From: Kingdonia uniflora
Taxonomy: Eukaryota > Streptophyta > Magnoliopsida > Ranunculales > Circaeasteraceae
Length of the DNA: 64,000 bases
Assembly: GCA_014058105.1 (NCBI GenBank)
Contig: JACGCM010000715.1
Location: 868,001-932,000 of the forward strand
Direction of reading: 5' to 3'
The notes under the pieces were generated by a model. The model was not told the origin of the DNA. It did not search any database and saw only the letters and a program-made list of their open reading frames with translations. Positions 9,863 to 22,200 of the stretch are shown piece after piece (the first letter of the stretch is position 1; each line of letters opens with the position of its first letter). The translations under genes and the position numbers were made by a program.

Positions 9863-12818
9863 TTTGCCTATATGACAATACATATATGATAGGAAATATA
9901 GAGAAAGCTCTCTCTAACAATTACAATTAATCTAAACATATATGATAGAAACTATAGTGGAAGCTCTCTCTAACAATCACAATTTATCTAAACTAAATCT
10001 TGTTTTTACTACATCGCTCTTAATCGCATAAAATAAATGTCAAAAAGACCTAGGGTTTATGAGTTTTACCCCAAACTCTACATCTCTCTCAAAATCTCTC
10101 TCAAATACTAAACATTCTTATGTGAACATCTCATATGATCGTTTCCACATGTATTGGGTTATTCTTATTTTGTTCCTAAACATTCTTATGTGAACATCTC
10201 ATATGATTGTTTCCACATGTATTTGGGTTATTCCTATTTTGTTTTATGGAGCTAGTATTAGGAGTTTCTATTATTTAGGTTTGTTTCTATTTGGAGAGAT
10301 ATTGTGAGATATAATAGGGAAGGGTGGTGTAATCTCTTACTCAGTTGTTGCAAATAGAATTAAAAAGGTTTTGTTTATGTTTTTTGTTTTATGTTTGAGT
10401 TTTAGAGTAGGTATCAATCCGAGTTCTTCCTTCCTCAAACCAATTCTACCCAAATAAACTTACTTTAGCCTCTCTTTTATAAGTCTCTTAATTATAACGC
10501 AATTAAAATAAAATAAATATAAATAATTAAAATAGAGAGAGTGATCCTGAGAGGGGGAGAGACGATCGCCTACGTGGGCATCGTAACGATCATGTGATCC
10601 ATCAATATATGTTGGTTATATACATTCATATTCCTACTACAAATTTTCACTGCCTGAGTAGTTGTAATGTCTTAGTCTTACTTGATAATTTCATTTTCTT
10701 TTAATATTGATTTTTACTTGAACTTGGGTAACAATAGTTTTCAAAGCCGAGTGCGAATATTCTTCGAAATTGTACTGTCTCTTTGTCTATTACTTTATAT
10801 ATATATATAATTAAAACAGAATGGTTGTTAATTCAACAATTCAAAACAGAGCGATGTTAAAGATGGTTGAGGCATTGGAGCCCTCTCCCAATTACGATAT
10901 TCTGCTGAGTTCTATGTGTGCTAGTTTATGTAGAGAAAGAAAAATCTGAAACGTTTATTTGTTATAGCACAATATGATGAAACCAAACCCGTCGTTGCAT
11001 GGACATTATCCTAGGGGTGTACATCATAATTTTGTTAGTATGACCATTGGGCAACGTATTATACTAGAGCATGGAAAATGTACAGGAAGAGGATGTGTAG
11101 CTACTCTTGTTTGTACACCAACTCAGTGAACATACATGTGTTTTCTAGTACGTAGCTTGGGAAAATTCATTACCTGAAAAAGGGCTCTACCTTTTCCCTC
11201 GCTACATGTAAGGTTTTATGTATGCGTGCTCATGGATACTCGGGTAGGAAATAAAATAAAATTTAGCTTCATAGTTGGGAAGCTTCAGGAATTGACACAA
11301 GCACAAATTTTTGACAGAATAAGTAAACAGTGCACAATTTTAAATCCGAATTAAGAAAATTGTTTGATGTAGCCCGTGAGAAAAGGCCTGTGTTAAAAAC
11401 AAGCTTAGAGTTGAAAGTTTTGACACCTTCGTAAGAAAACAAAATCAATTTCTTCACTTGTTCCTAAGGCTAAAATGCCATATTTCAATAGGGCTCGAAT
11501 GATTCAAGTTCTCTTGCATATATCTACATGAGACCCTAGTCCCACGATCAATCATCTGATGATATTAAGGGTGATATGCCTAAGTACAAGAGGCGCTATA
11601 AGCTGATCAAGTTAAGTCGCAGCTTTCTCAGAGGAAGGCGAGGTAGTGTTACTAGTGTAGCATTGCAGAGCTTACACCTTCAGAAATACACATCAGAAAA
11701 GAGAGGTGGGAAAAGTTGAGAACCCTAGAGATGTAGGAGTTTTGCAGCAAGGAAGATGTAGGCACCGTGAAAGATTATGGAGCACCATTGCAGGCGGATC
11801 CGGGAGGAAAAATTTCCTGTTCTAAAAAAATCAGCTAGAACACTGCACACGAAAGTACTATTTCGCAAGACTGCAGTAGAAAAGACATTCATTCCAAGTT
11901 TCCAACTAATGCCTAACCTGCTGAAGTTGCATAAAAAATGTTTTCAAGTTCGCCAAAAGCAACACGGACCAAAATCATTTGCACTTATATAGAAAATATG
12001 TGCAGTTAAAAGCATATGTATCGGACACCCTCTTTTAATAAGATGAGATAAAGATCTTTTATTTCCAAAGAGGATCAACTTTACCTTAAAAGTATTCGTC
12101 GATAACATTGAGGAAAGAATATTTTTGAGCAAACCAAACTAATAATGATAAGAAGAATTCAAAGCCAAACCTTAAAAGTTTTCCTCATTATCGTCATTTT
12201 TTTTATTACTTAAATTAAACTACAAAATCTAGACTGCAATAGTATATAACTAAATCAGAAATAATGTTCTAAATGACCGTAAATGAATATTTAAGAAAAG
12301 AAAAGAGTGATGTCTAAAGGGATGTACAAGCAGGCGAAAAAGAGCAGACAACAGCAGCAGCAGCAGCAGCAACAATTCCATCGCGTCTGCTCCAGAAAAT
12401 TTTCCCTGAGAGACCCAAGTAGTAAATTGTCAGTAAGACATTCTTCCTGAAAGACAGCGGAAGAGACTGCTACTGCAAGATGAGAAGACCTATAAAGTCT
12501 CTAGAGACGTACAAACACAACCATAACAGTCAGTGTAATCAAGAAGCTTGTTTCCTATCACGAGGATGATGGCCGCCGTCATTACAAAGAGCAAAATACA
12601 ATGTTGAATTGGAGGGTAAACAGAAATATTTGGCAGCTCAGGGGTAAATCGCTAATTTCTCTCCTGGACCCAGGGCAAAGTCAAGTTTTCTCCATTACAA
12701 AAGACGTAAATGTTTTACGTCTCTAATTTACGTCTCTAGAAGGCATTAATTATTTTACGGCAAGATAATGAAGTGTATATACAAACCAACCATCATATGT
12801 TAATGCATCTACTCCTTG
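9863..12818. other. Intergenic stretch with short tandem duplications
   Basis: I see no gene. A 57-bp unit is repeated twice at 9881-9994, and a 68-bp unit twice at 10111-10246. A (ta)n tract lies near 10797-10810 and a CAG/CAA trinucleotide run at about 12350-12372. The part nearest 12818 should hold the 3'UTR and polyadenylation site of the minus-strand OTU gene, but I cannot place the end. A small hairpin of ACGTAAA words lies at 12704-12740. Confidence 0.5.
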
Positions 12819-15800
12819 CTAGTGCTTATGTCCAAACTTCCACCACCTTTTCTTCTTCTTATTGTACGTCTCAAATGTCGGTATATCTGGGGTCAACACA
12901 GCAATTGAAGAAAACATGTTACTCTGATACTTGACAAATATAAACCAAGGAAAGATCGTAAGAAGACGCGGTGGTTACCTCCTTCCGGATATATAGAATT
13001 GTAGTGGACTTCTGCCCAAAAGCTCAAGAAAATAACTGCATAGGAAGCAAAAAGCACAATTAAGTCATATCAAGGTTCAAGAAGTCGTTCTGTCCAGATA
13101 TATTACATGGTGACTTTAATGATATGTTCCAATATTAATGGCATCTCGTGCAAATACTATAATAGACCAATGTCTTGTAAAATTGTCGTTCACTATACCA
13201 CGCTATACGAATCCAACATTTGCCACTTGCAATGTTTTCATCGGAAACATATTTTTATTGTCACCCAAAACTTGTAACACATAGAGAAGTTTTCTGGACC
13301 AGTTCATACCATTGATACCAGGGACTCCTAAATCGTTCAATTAATAAATCAGGGTACTGAAGGTAGGAACTACACCACTAAAGGTTTTTTAAAAACAAAT
13401 TTATTAGGCATAAATTCATAGATTAAGGTCATCTTCGTTGATTTATCTTTCAATAGTTAATTATAACTCATTTTTAGGTGGTACTATGGTTCACATATGA
13501 AAATTGACTAGGAACAGGCTCATACCTCTTTTTGATTTCTGACAGTTGGGGAGAATCTCAATGTAACAGGTATCCTTGAAAGAAGTTATGACAAATATTT
13601 TAACACCATACTGCATCAAACACGTAAGAAACTGCATTAGTCATAAAGGTGAACGCTTGAACATCCTGGTAACGGCATACTAAAACGGCAGTGGATGCAG
13701 CTTCAACATAAATAGTGTCTTATCCTGAACTTTACTAAGTGCTTGTTCATCTACATGCAGTTACATTTTGCAAGTGCACGCTAATACAGTAAATTGCATT
13801 TGATTAACTTGCATTATTAACCACTAAGAGATTTGTGTTCACTAGAGAGCATAGAAATCTAGAAAGAAAGTCTGAAGAGAGAATATAGAGAGATATTCTA
13901 TAGAACAATCTGGTAAAAGAACCCAGAGAGAAAGCGTGGAGAGAATACATCTCGAAAGAAAAAAGGCAGAGAAACCTGGAGATTTTCATTGAGCGCTGCA
14001 AATTTACAAGGTTTCCGCACAGCACAAAACACATTCAGGGTTCGGCGGCTTGTGGCATTCAATTTCCGAGTTTCGACCAGTAAGTGAGTAGGTACAAATG
14101 CACCTGAATGGAGCGAAGCAAGGAAGACCTAAGTGTTCCATAATGTATGGGAGGATACAAACTCAACAAGGATGGTGCAGTGTAGTAGAAATGTTGTTTT
14201 TCAACTGCAATGCTAAAAGGAGAGAGAAGGACATGAAGGAGCCTAAGACGGATCATTTAGGGCATGTTAGGCTTGCGAAACCGAGTATCTTGGTTTAACT
14301 TGAAACAAAAGAAAGTGAAATTAGTACTTTAGGGAAGTTCTTGATGTTCATCAAGTTCAAAGCGACACGTGCTCTATATCTCAGTCGAAAAAAAAAAAAA
14401 AAATTAGTATAGGTCTAATAATGCCACGGATGATAACAGGAAAAGAGGACCAATTACATCGAGTTTTTAGAGCTAGGAACTACTGTTCATTTTCTTCCTT
14501 TCTTTTTTATTACCATTTATAGTAAAGAATAGCACTTCCCATTTGTACTAAAATCTTTACTATGGGAGTAAATTTTATTTTGCCATATAGTAAAAACACT
14601 AGGTAACAACGACACGGATACGGGTGTCGGTGTCCGATATAGCAGAAAATAGAAAAGTACATTGCAAATAGTGTTGGACACATGTGTCCAAGTGTCCGAG
14701 TGTCGGAGTGTCGGACACGTTTTCTTTTTTTAAAGTGAAGTGCCGTTGTTTCCTAGTAAAAACATGATTGGGATGTTTTCAGATGTTTTAAGAACTCGTT
14801 TTCATCCTAAATAGAACTCATTTTTCACTAGAAAGTCTTGATTAGAGTTTCTTATTTGTCATGTCTTTCATGCAATGGTTATAAATATGTGTAAAATGCC
14901 CAGGAGTACTTTTGCTTTGGTTTTCCCGTTAAGCTTTTAGCTATGAATCCTTCTTGTTTGTAAGAAAATCTTTGTTCTTTAGCTCCTAGTATTTGGAGAC
15001 AACGTCCATAGTTATCAATAAAAAATTTACAATATTTTTCCTCCCTTCTTGCGATTTCTGGTGTGACCTAGCTTAAAATATCTTTAACTGAATCATGAGT
15101 CCTAATTTTTATTTTATTTTTATTTTGCTAACCAGGGTGATCCAGGTTTGTAATTTACCACCATTTTCATGACTAATCCCCAGGACACACCGCAGACACA
15201 CATGACGGGTAAGTCAGGATAAATCCTGCATATTCTTGCATTAGCTTTTTCTTTTGGTAAGATGCTGGAGGATTCAAGGGATTTCTTAGGTATTCATTTC
15301 ATGCTGCTTTAACTGGAGGGTGGATTTCTTAGCATTAGCGAAACTCAATTAAGTGTTAAGAAATATCTTAGTATCTGTTTCACGTTGCTTAAACTGGAGG
15401 GTTTTGAGGCTTCTGAGCATCAGAGAAATCGAATCAAGTCAAGCACATGGTCACTTTGAATTCCCATCTAATAACTTGCAATAGTCGCAAGAAACACAGC
15501 TCCTGTTCTACAAGGTTTTCAAGCACAATCCTATAATATCGAATGAGGGGTATAAAACTCAGTGACATCCTTAGCGATCATCACAAATTAGGTAATATCT
15601 CCAAAAAATGGGTTCATGGATGCTAACTACAAATCAATATAAGCTCTGGCCAGGCATAGGATTTAAGAAAGTGGACTAGCGTCAAGCTCCCAACTATCTT
15701 CTATTAGAGAACACTATATGCACTATGAGAAATAAAAAGATTAAGTGGTTGTCGATCCATACCGAATCTGCAGCGGCCTGTAACGTGACATGATCACCCC

Positions 15801-18800
15801 ATTCACCTGACCTGTTCTCATTAAAGTTCAAGCATACAAGTATAAATAGGTTTCATAAAAAAAATTAAAACAAAAAGAGCAATATATGAAAAGAAATGAG
15901 TCAGCAAATACCTAGAAATTTTCTTCAAGTAATCATCATAAGCCATAGGAACATATCCCTCGTAAAACTCTGGATGAGACTTGAGCTGATGATATTAACG
16001 TTGCACAACAGAGAAGTCAAGCCTCGAATTCATTAAGGTTGAGCGATTCACTAATTCATTGTGAAGGAGAAGAAAATATCAATCAGAATAGAAATGGAAA
16101 CCAACCTGTTCAAAAATTTGTTCCCTCACAAACTTGTGATGTTCAGGTGTACGATAGAATTGATCTGATAAAGCTCGGAACTGGGAAAAGTATATGGAAT
16201 TAATAAGCAATCAGAAGTCAAATTTATGAAGGAGACCATGATAAAGTTATATATAAGGCTTCAGGATCGAAGTAATCACTACATATCCTGAGTATCAAGA
16301 CTGAACTGTAAGTTATAGGCCAATTTGAGGATTTCATTCTGCTAGATTTAATTTTTTAAGCAATTTCAGTCTATCATTAATTACATCTGTAGTAAATTTG
16401 TGAGTAGGGACTGCCTTGGTACATATTCATAATAAGAATTAAATTTCCCAATAAAGGGGAGAAACTAACCTGGCAGTTACCATCTCCTTGGATTTTAAGT
16501 TCAACCAGATCATATAATTGCAATCTGTAACAGAAAAGAACATTTCCCCATCCTTAAAAACAAAAGCTATAGAATAGAAGATCAATTAGCCAAGATGACA
16601 ACGAGGGATTATCCTAAATGAAGCAATTTCAGTATGAACGGTCTAGATAGATCCATATTCTAATTTTCAGCAAAATGATTTGAAGCGTGAAAGAAAAAAA
16701 AAACATGTACTACATATTCTACACCATAGTTGAAGCGCCTACCAACACTGCTTGAATAAAAAAAAATCATGAATATTTCTTAACCCCAAATAGAAAATAA
16801 GAAAAACATTCAAATAAACCAAACATAAGTATAAATCAGTGGCACATGGATCTTAACTTGATAAGGGGATGTTGATAGGATCCTAAATTAGTAGTCTAGC
16901 TATTATTAGTAATGGGATATCTTGGATGATTACTACTAATTTAATTAATAATAGTTTTGTTAAGTAACCTAGTATTTGGAATATATTATATATTCCATTT
17001 TGGGATTAAAATATAATATATTAAGTAAGTTCAGTCATATTAGGTGAGTTCATTATTTTAGTAAGTACAGTTATATTTGGAGACTATTGCTTAGGAAATC
17101 TATTTAAGTTGTAACCTAACAATGGAATAATAAAGCAATAATAATTCTCTTCTATTTCAATTTATAATATCCAGATCTCTCCTCTCTAAATCCATATCCT
17201 TCTCTCTAAAAGTCCTTCTTTCTCTATAATTCTCTCTTCTCCTCTAAATCTCAACAAGCTCCTAGCAGATATGTTGATTTTTGGTTGACATGGGACAGTC
17301 ACAAGTTTTCAAGTTTTGACACCCCATCCTATCCTATATGCCCACAAACATACACGAACACACTCACCAAAATTCTAAGACTTTTACCTAATATTCCGGG
17401 TATGTAAGACTTATTTCGGCCATATAATGGGTCTTACAAGTCTACTTATCCCCACAAATGTACAAATTGACCAATGACTGAGGGTGTATAGCTCAAGTTG
17501 AAACTTCGACATGTAAGTCTAAATATGATCATGCAACGGGAGTGTAAATCTAAATCAACATATCCAGAAAAGTAAACATACATTTTAGTAAAGAGTACGA
17601 GGAAAAGAACTAGAGATAACACCTATCTAGCAGCCGTTGGTGATCTGATGTTGCCTCATCCACTGATGGTATTTCACCATTGATTTTAGGAATATGCTGC
17701 CAAAAAAAGAAAGAGCTAAGAGTCTTTCTTTTGGTTCAGTATGAATATCTTGAAACAGCCAAAACCCCTTAAATAAGCCATCCGTACAGAAATGAATTTA
17801 TGTAAGCAAGTATAATGTTGAGTAAATGTTAACAACGTACGACTTTCCTTTTCTTCTGAGAAGGTAAAACATATTAGAATGAATAATAATAATATAAAAA
17901 AAACCCAGCATGGAAAAAAATTGCCTAAGGCCTAAAGAAAAAAAAAATAGTTTATAGCACATCTAATGTAGAATTGGCTTAGCGGGCTAATATTTTATCA
18001 TTTAAGCAAAGTCAAGGGTTCAAGTCCTAGCAAAAAAATAATTAAAAAATTTAGGCCCCATTTGTATTTTCGCACAGGGCCTTACAAGTAGTTGGGCCGG
18101 CCCTGCATGCTATAACCGAAAGGCAAAAGACAAGATTCATAACATTTTCTCCGAGCAATTGTGTACAGAATGTGACTATTGAGAATACAGATCATCTTTT
18201 CCTCTTTATAGGTCCAACATTCACTCAGTATACAAAAAGTAAACAAACTCAAATTAAAACCTTCTTGGTCTGTATACATTTAAAACTAGTTAAAGATAAG
18301 CCAATTGTTCATAAATAAGACAATTATGCTGTATGCATTATATATATAAAAAATGCCAATCAAACTGTAACACCCACACAGAAATTGATCCGCAAGTCAA
18401 AATCCGCATTAGCACAAAGCTCCCGCAAAGATATTTCTATATACCAACTTTTAGTAAATCATGACATGATAGAACCATATTAAGCTTAAGTGTTGTAGTC
18501 TCCTAAATCACAAAGGGGGACTACAATACGCGTTACGTCGTTTGGGGCTTGACATGTCTCACCAGAGGAGGGCACCACTCAACTCTCCCTAGGTCTATCT
18601 TCCCTCTTCCTCTAGAGCTTTTATGGTTTAGTAGATAGAGGAGGTTATGAAAAAAAGAATTCCCTCTAGGATGGCTTCAACTCTTATTTATAGGCTAAGG
18701 GCTAAAACCCTAGGATATGACCAAAATGCCCTTGTAGGGTTCCTACCAATATCCCTCCACGTAGACAAACAACAAGTGACTACTGGCTCATATAAGAGCA

Positions 18801-20260
18801 GGGGGCTCATAGCAAAGGGCACGTATAAGAGCAAGACGCTCATGTAAGAGCAAGAGGCTCATATGAGAGTAAGGGGCTCGCATAAGAGCAATTATGAGAG
18901 TAAGGGGCTCATATGAGAGCAAGGGGCTTGTATAAGAGAAAGGTGCTCATATAAGAGCAATGAGCTCATTTGAGAGTAGGGGCTCATATGAGAGCAAGAG
19001 GCTCATATGAGAGCAAAGGGCTTATATGAGAGTAAGGGGCTAGCATAAGAGCAAGGTGTGGTTTCAAAGGTAGCGGGAACGTGCTCCTACAAGTGCAATG
19101 CAGATGGAGTCCTAGACAATCGCTAATCATAATTAAGAGGATGCTTGTGGAAATCAAAAACCATTTCATATACTGTAAAATTGCAATAATTCATTGCTAG
19201 AACTATGAAGATGCTGAACTTACAGGAATAGAAACCATCTGATTCAATCTCTTCCCTACTTCTCCATCGAGACCAGACTCATCCATCAGCTCTAGAGAAC
19301 CAGACCACTCCTCTTCATTATATAACTTTTCCCCAGGGCTAGAACATGAACTAGAGGGCTGCACATCATCCCCCTCTTCAAAGCCACTCTCATGCCCTAT
19401 TTATAACAAAAAGATTAAGATTCAATAACAATAATAGCATCAATAAGACTTTGAGAGCCCATTTTGGAGATTTCTTAGCTTTTAATTACAATAAACTCCC
19501 TCTGAGTTAATACAGCAGGAACCACCCCAACAAATTTATGTAGGAGAGTTATTTATATAAGCCCTCAAAATCTCCATTGGAGTAGGGGTCATTAGTTTTG
19601 TATCTTAGGCTCGTACGGAGGTTTAGAAGACAATAAAATCAATTGAAACTTCAAAAAGAACAGCTTGAAGCAATGTCAATTTATTATAAAGTAAAAAAAG
19701 CATTAGTCAATGTACTATATAGTGGGTGTATTACGGTATAGTAGTCTGTAAGATGGTTTATCTATTTATATATCAGAACTATTGGGACCACACTTGAAAT
19801 AGACCATTCAAATAAAATGTATATATAAGCTAGGGAGAGGCTATTAACTTATCTTTTGAGACAAAGTTCAGACTGAAAACTTTCTACTAATATAGAGAGG
19901 TATGATACTTACAAGTGAGTTTCCTGTACCTGAATTATAGTTTCTACTAGATGGACCAAACCAATCCTGAGCAAGAATGGATGCTTGCAAATGCTCTTGC
20001 CCTGCAACAGAATGTCCAGATGACTCTGTAACTGCAAGTTGTGATAGTTCTTCCTGAAGAGCATGTGCAATCATCTCATCATTCTCAATGTTATTTCGCT
20101 CTGTATCATACTGATGAGATTCTCGACCGTAGTGTCCATCGTAGTAGTCAATATCATGTTGAGTGACAGTTCCACAATACCCAGGATAAGAATATGGATC
20201 ACCGTCAAGAAGATGGAGACCCCAACGAACAACATCTGGGTCTTGCTCGTACGTAATCAT
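12819..20260 (-). CDS. OTU9: OTU-domain deubiquitinating enzyme (OTU9/OTU10-like)
   Basis: Cysteine protease expected to remove ubiquitin from proteins. Ten coding exons on the minus strand: 20260-19930, 19396-19224, 17696-17623, 16524-16470, 16180-16106, 15985-15912, 15811-15763, 13610-13526, 13035-12979, 12886-12819. They sum to 1041 nt (346 residues plus TAG), all GT-AG with matching phases. The start MITYEQDPDVVRWGL at 20260 matches the plant OTU9/OTU10 N-terminus. Residues 1-165 are a divergent acidic region. The OTU core holds ELKIQGDGNCQFRALSDQFY (catalytic Asp and Cys in GDGNC), SGEWGDHVTLQAAAD and FLSFWAEVHYNSIYPEGD (catalytic His). The C-terminus is basic and aromatic (KKKKRWWKFGHK). 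Exon 1 has two possible donors, 19930 or the stronger GTAAGT after 19913. Either stays in frame with a different acceptor, so residues near 110 are uncertain. Introns carry repeats, but the coding parts look intact. Its neighbour is the PCRK-like kinase, as in Arabidopsis. Confidence 0.93.
14590..14720. repeat. GTGTCCGA-rich short repeat in an OTU intron
   Basis: Repeated acacggatacgggtgtcgg and gtgtcCgagtgtcGga words cluster here, in the large intron between exons ending at 15763 and starting at 13610. Family not identified; this kind of sequence is often dispersed in plant genomes. Confidence 0.4.
16870..17256 (+). repeat. Solo LTR-like sequence in an OTU intron (387 bp)
   Basis: It begins TGTTGATAGG and ends CTCAACA, with the TG...CA ends of an LTR. 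A promoter-like AT-rich part, an AATAAA-type signal (caatggaataataaagc near 17125) and a CT-rich end follow in LTR order. I find no matching target duplication (flanks gggga and agctc), so this is either an old copy or a recombinant. Confidence 0.5.
17976..18106 (+). repeat. tRNA-derived SINE-like sequence
   Basis: An A-box-like ggcttagcggg at 17976 and a B-box-like gggttcaagtcct near 18014-18026 are spaced as in a tRNA promoter. A fixed tail follows, with ggccccattt and the palindromic gggccggccct near the end. It lies in the OTU intron between exons 2 and 3, opposite to the gene. Confidence 0.45.
18785..19056. repeat. Minisatellite, about 20-bp units, in an OTU intron
   Basis: About 13 imperfect copies of ggctcatatgagagcaagg run head to tail. 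Variation is mostly tatgag/tataag and caagg/taagg. The upstream 300 bp (about 18480-18780) looks like a low-copy repeat (inverted tgtagtctcc/ggggactaca words) and may be its carrier. Confidence 0.85.
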
Positions 20261-20312
20261 TTCGATTTATATACAACTCTCCCTGATAAAAATTGCCAGC
20301 CTCCTACCCAAC
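20261..20312 (-). other. Probable 5'UTR part of OTU coding exon 1
   Basis: On the minus strand a good acceptor (tttgcatcag, splice after 20313) lies 52 nt upstream of the ATG at 20260. This suggests that the coding start is not in the first exon and that a leader intron lies upstream. Confidence 0.55.
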
Positions 20313-22200
20313 CTGATGCAAATCTTGTGAAAAGAATTGAGTCATTTATTGTGCTTTCCCAATAAAGAGTTCATTAATGAAGTGCAATAACCCTGTAACA
20401 CCAAATAGATATTAAACAATACTTTTTTAGAAGGCAGAAAACTAATTACTAATTATCTACTTCAGAACAAGCATCAATAAAATTAAATTCACAAAATCTT
20501 TGGAACTCCAAACCGATTTGAAAGAGTAATCATATTCAAATATAATGAAGTCATTAATAAAGAAGAATGAGTCTGGAATCCGCAATCTTGATAGAGTATC
20601 CCAAATCATTCGTTCCCTTTAATCGGGTTTAATTGTGTTGGGAAAAAAGGACGGAGAAATTCAACCATATGGCTGGTACGCTGACTAAAAAGGATAATGC
20701 ATAAGTACAAGGAGAAATAACACATGAGTGACATACATAAACCTCTCAACAAATTTCTTTCACATACCGGTGCAAAAAAGAAAAAAGTACAAATGTTTGC
20801 AAAAAAAGACAGTAATATGTAAGCCTCTCAACAAATTGCCTTCATGAAAAGGATAATACATTAAAATGAAAACCAAATATGACTATTAAAAGTTGGGACC
20901 AACTGACCAACCGATATGTGTACATTACACCGTGTGCAGAAATTTGGTACACTTGTATTATCTATGTCTGTACTGCATTAAAAATTGTTCTGCAATATTA
21001 AAGGCATAAAACAAAGAGGATACGCCCAAAATTTATATTTATTCCATTTTATTGGATATCCTGGTCATTTGTTCTTGGGTGTGACTTGGGTTTTAACTAA
21101 TTCCTCTGAAGCTAATAAAGTTAGGCAGTTTAGGCTTTTTCTTTTATACGACTAAGTCGTCCTATTGATCAAACTAGTAATGCTACATCTAATTCATGTG
21201 ATACTCATGCAACCACCCACTACAAGATGCTAAAAGTGATCTAACTATAACATACTCTGTAGCGGCCCACTCAACACCAACATGGGCGGGTTTTTTTCTT
21301 TTCCTTTTCTTCTTTACTAGTTCATCATTTGGGGGTCAATGTGGTGCTATACTTTATTTGATATTAGTTTTGTATTACCTTATATGTGCCCAATTTTTTT
21401 TTGGGGGGATCTTCCCCATACCCCCGAATGTAACCGCGCCTACTTTATACTTGATTTGATATTAATCTTGTATTGCCTTAATTTTTTAAGGCAACGTACT
21501 TTTCCATTTTCGCAAATTCACTTATGCAATCGGCTTTTGTGTGAAAATTCTTTAATGGGTCGCAAACAATGATTTATACTTCATATTAGAAAATAAATAT
21601 GAAAATAAATTAGTTTTTCTTATATTTTTGTCATCTTACAAGTTTCTCCAATTTTACGAAATTTCCTTTTGTATATCTGCTTACAAACTTATATTACAAA
21701 TATTGAAAAATAATATATAATATAAATGTACAAATTTTTAAAAAATATATAAATATTATATAGATATTTCTTTGTATAAAAAACTTGTATCTTATGATTC
21801 ACGATTTACTAATTTTTAAAAAACAATTCACCTTTGGATTTACGATTCAACAACAACGGTGGTACAGAGCCGAGGATGACTCGCTTCTAAGAAGGGGGGA
21901 TAGTAATAACCTCGCAGTAAGGATTTTGTCGTTAGTTAGATCGATTAGTAGGCTTGCACTACCCCTTAGCATCAAGAGCTTTTGAAAGACAAACAAAACC
22001 CGACACCTTCATATTGGATGTGGTTAAAGTGGGGACTATACGCGGTGTTGCATACTATGTACCACATTTTCTCCTAATATTCATAACTTTTGCATGATAT
22101 AATCAACGACCGTAGGGAGTGTTTTAACAGCACTTTGGTTTTTCCCTTTAAAACGTTTTTTATTTGCATACATCTCCTCTATTTCTTTCTTCAATTTCAT
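20313..22200. other. AT-rich stretch, no gene seen
   Basis: No supported coding sequence. If the transcription start near 26 kb is right, this is intronic to the OTU leader. A short G/C mirror (ttttggggggatcttccccataccccc) lies near 21400-21425. Confidence 0.5.

Noticed and set aside
12350..12372. CAG repeat as a poly-Gln coding tract
   Set aside because: No surrounding open frame of useful size.
20063..20365. 100-codon plus-strand ORF
   Set aside because: Shadow of OTU exon 1 on the other strand.
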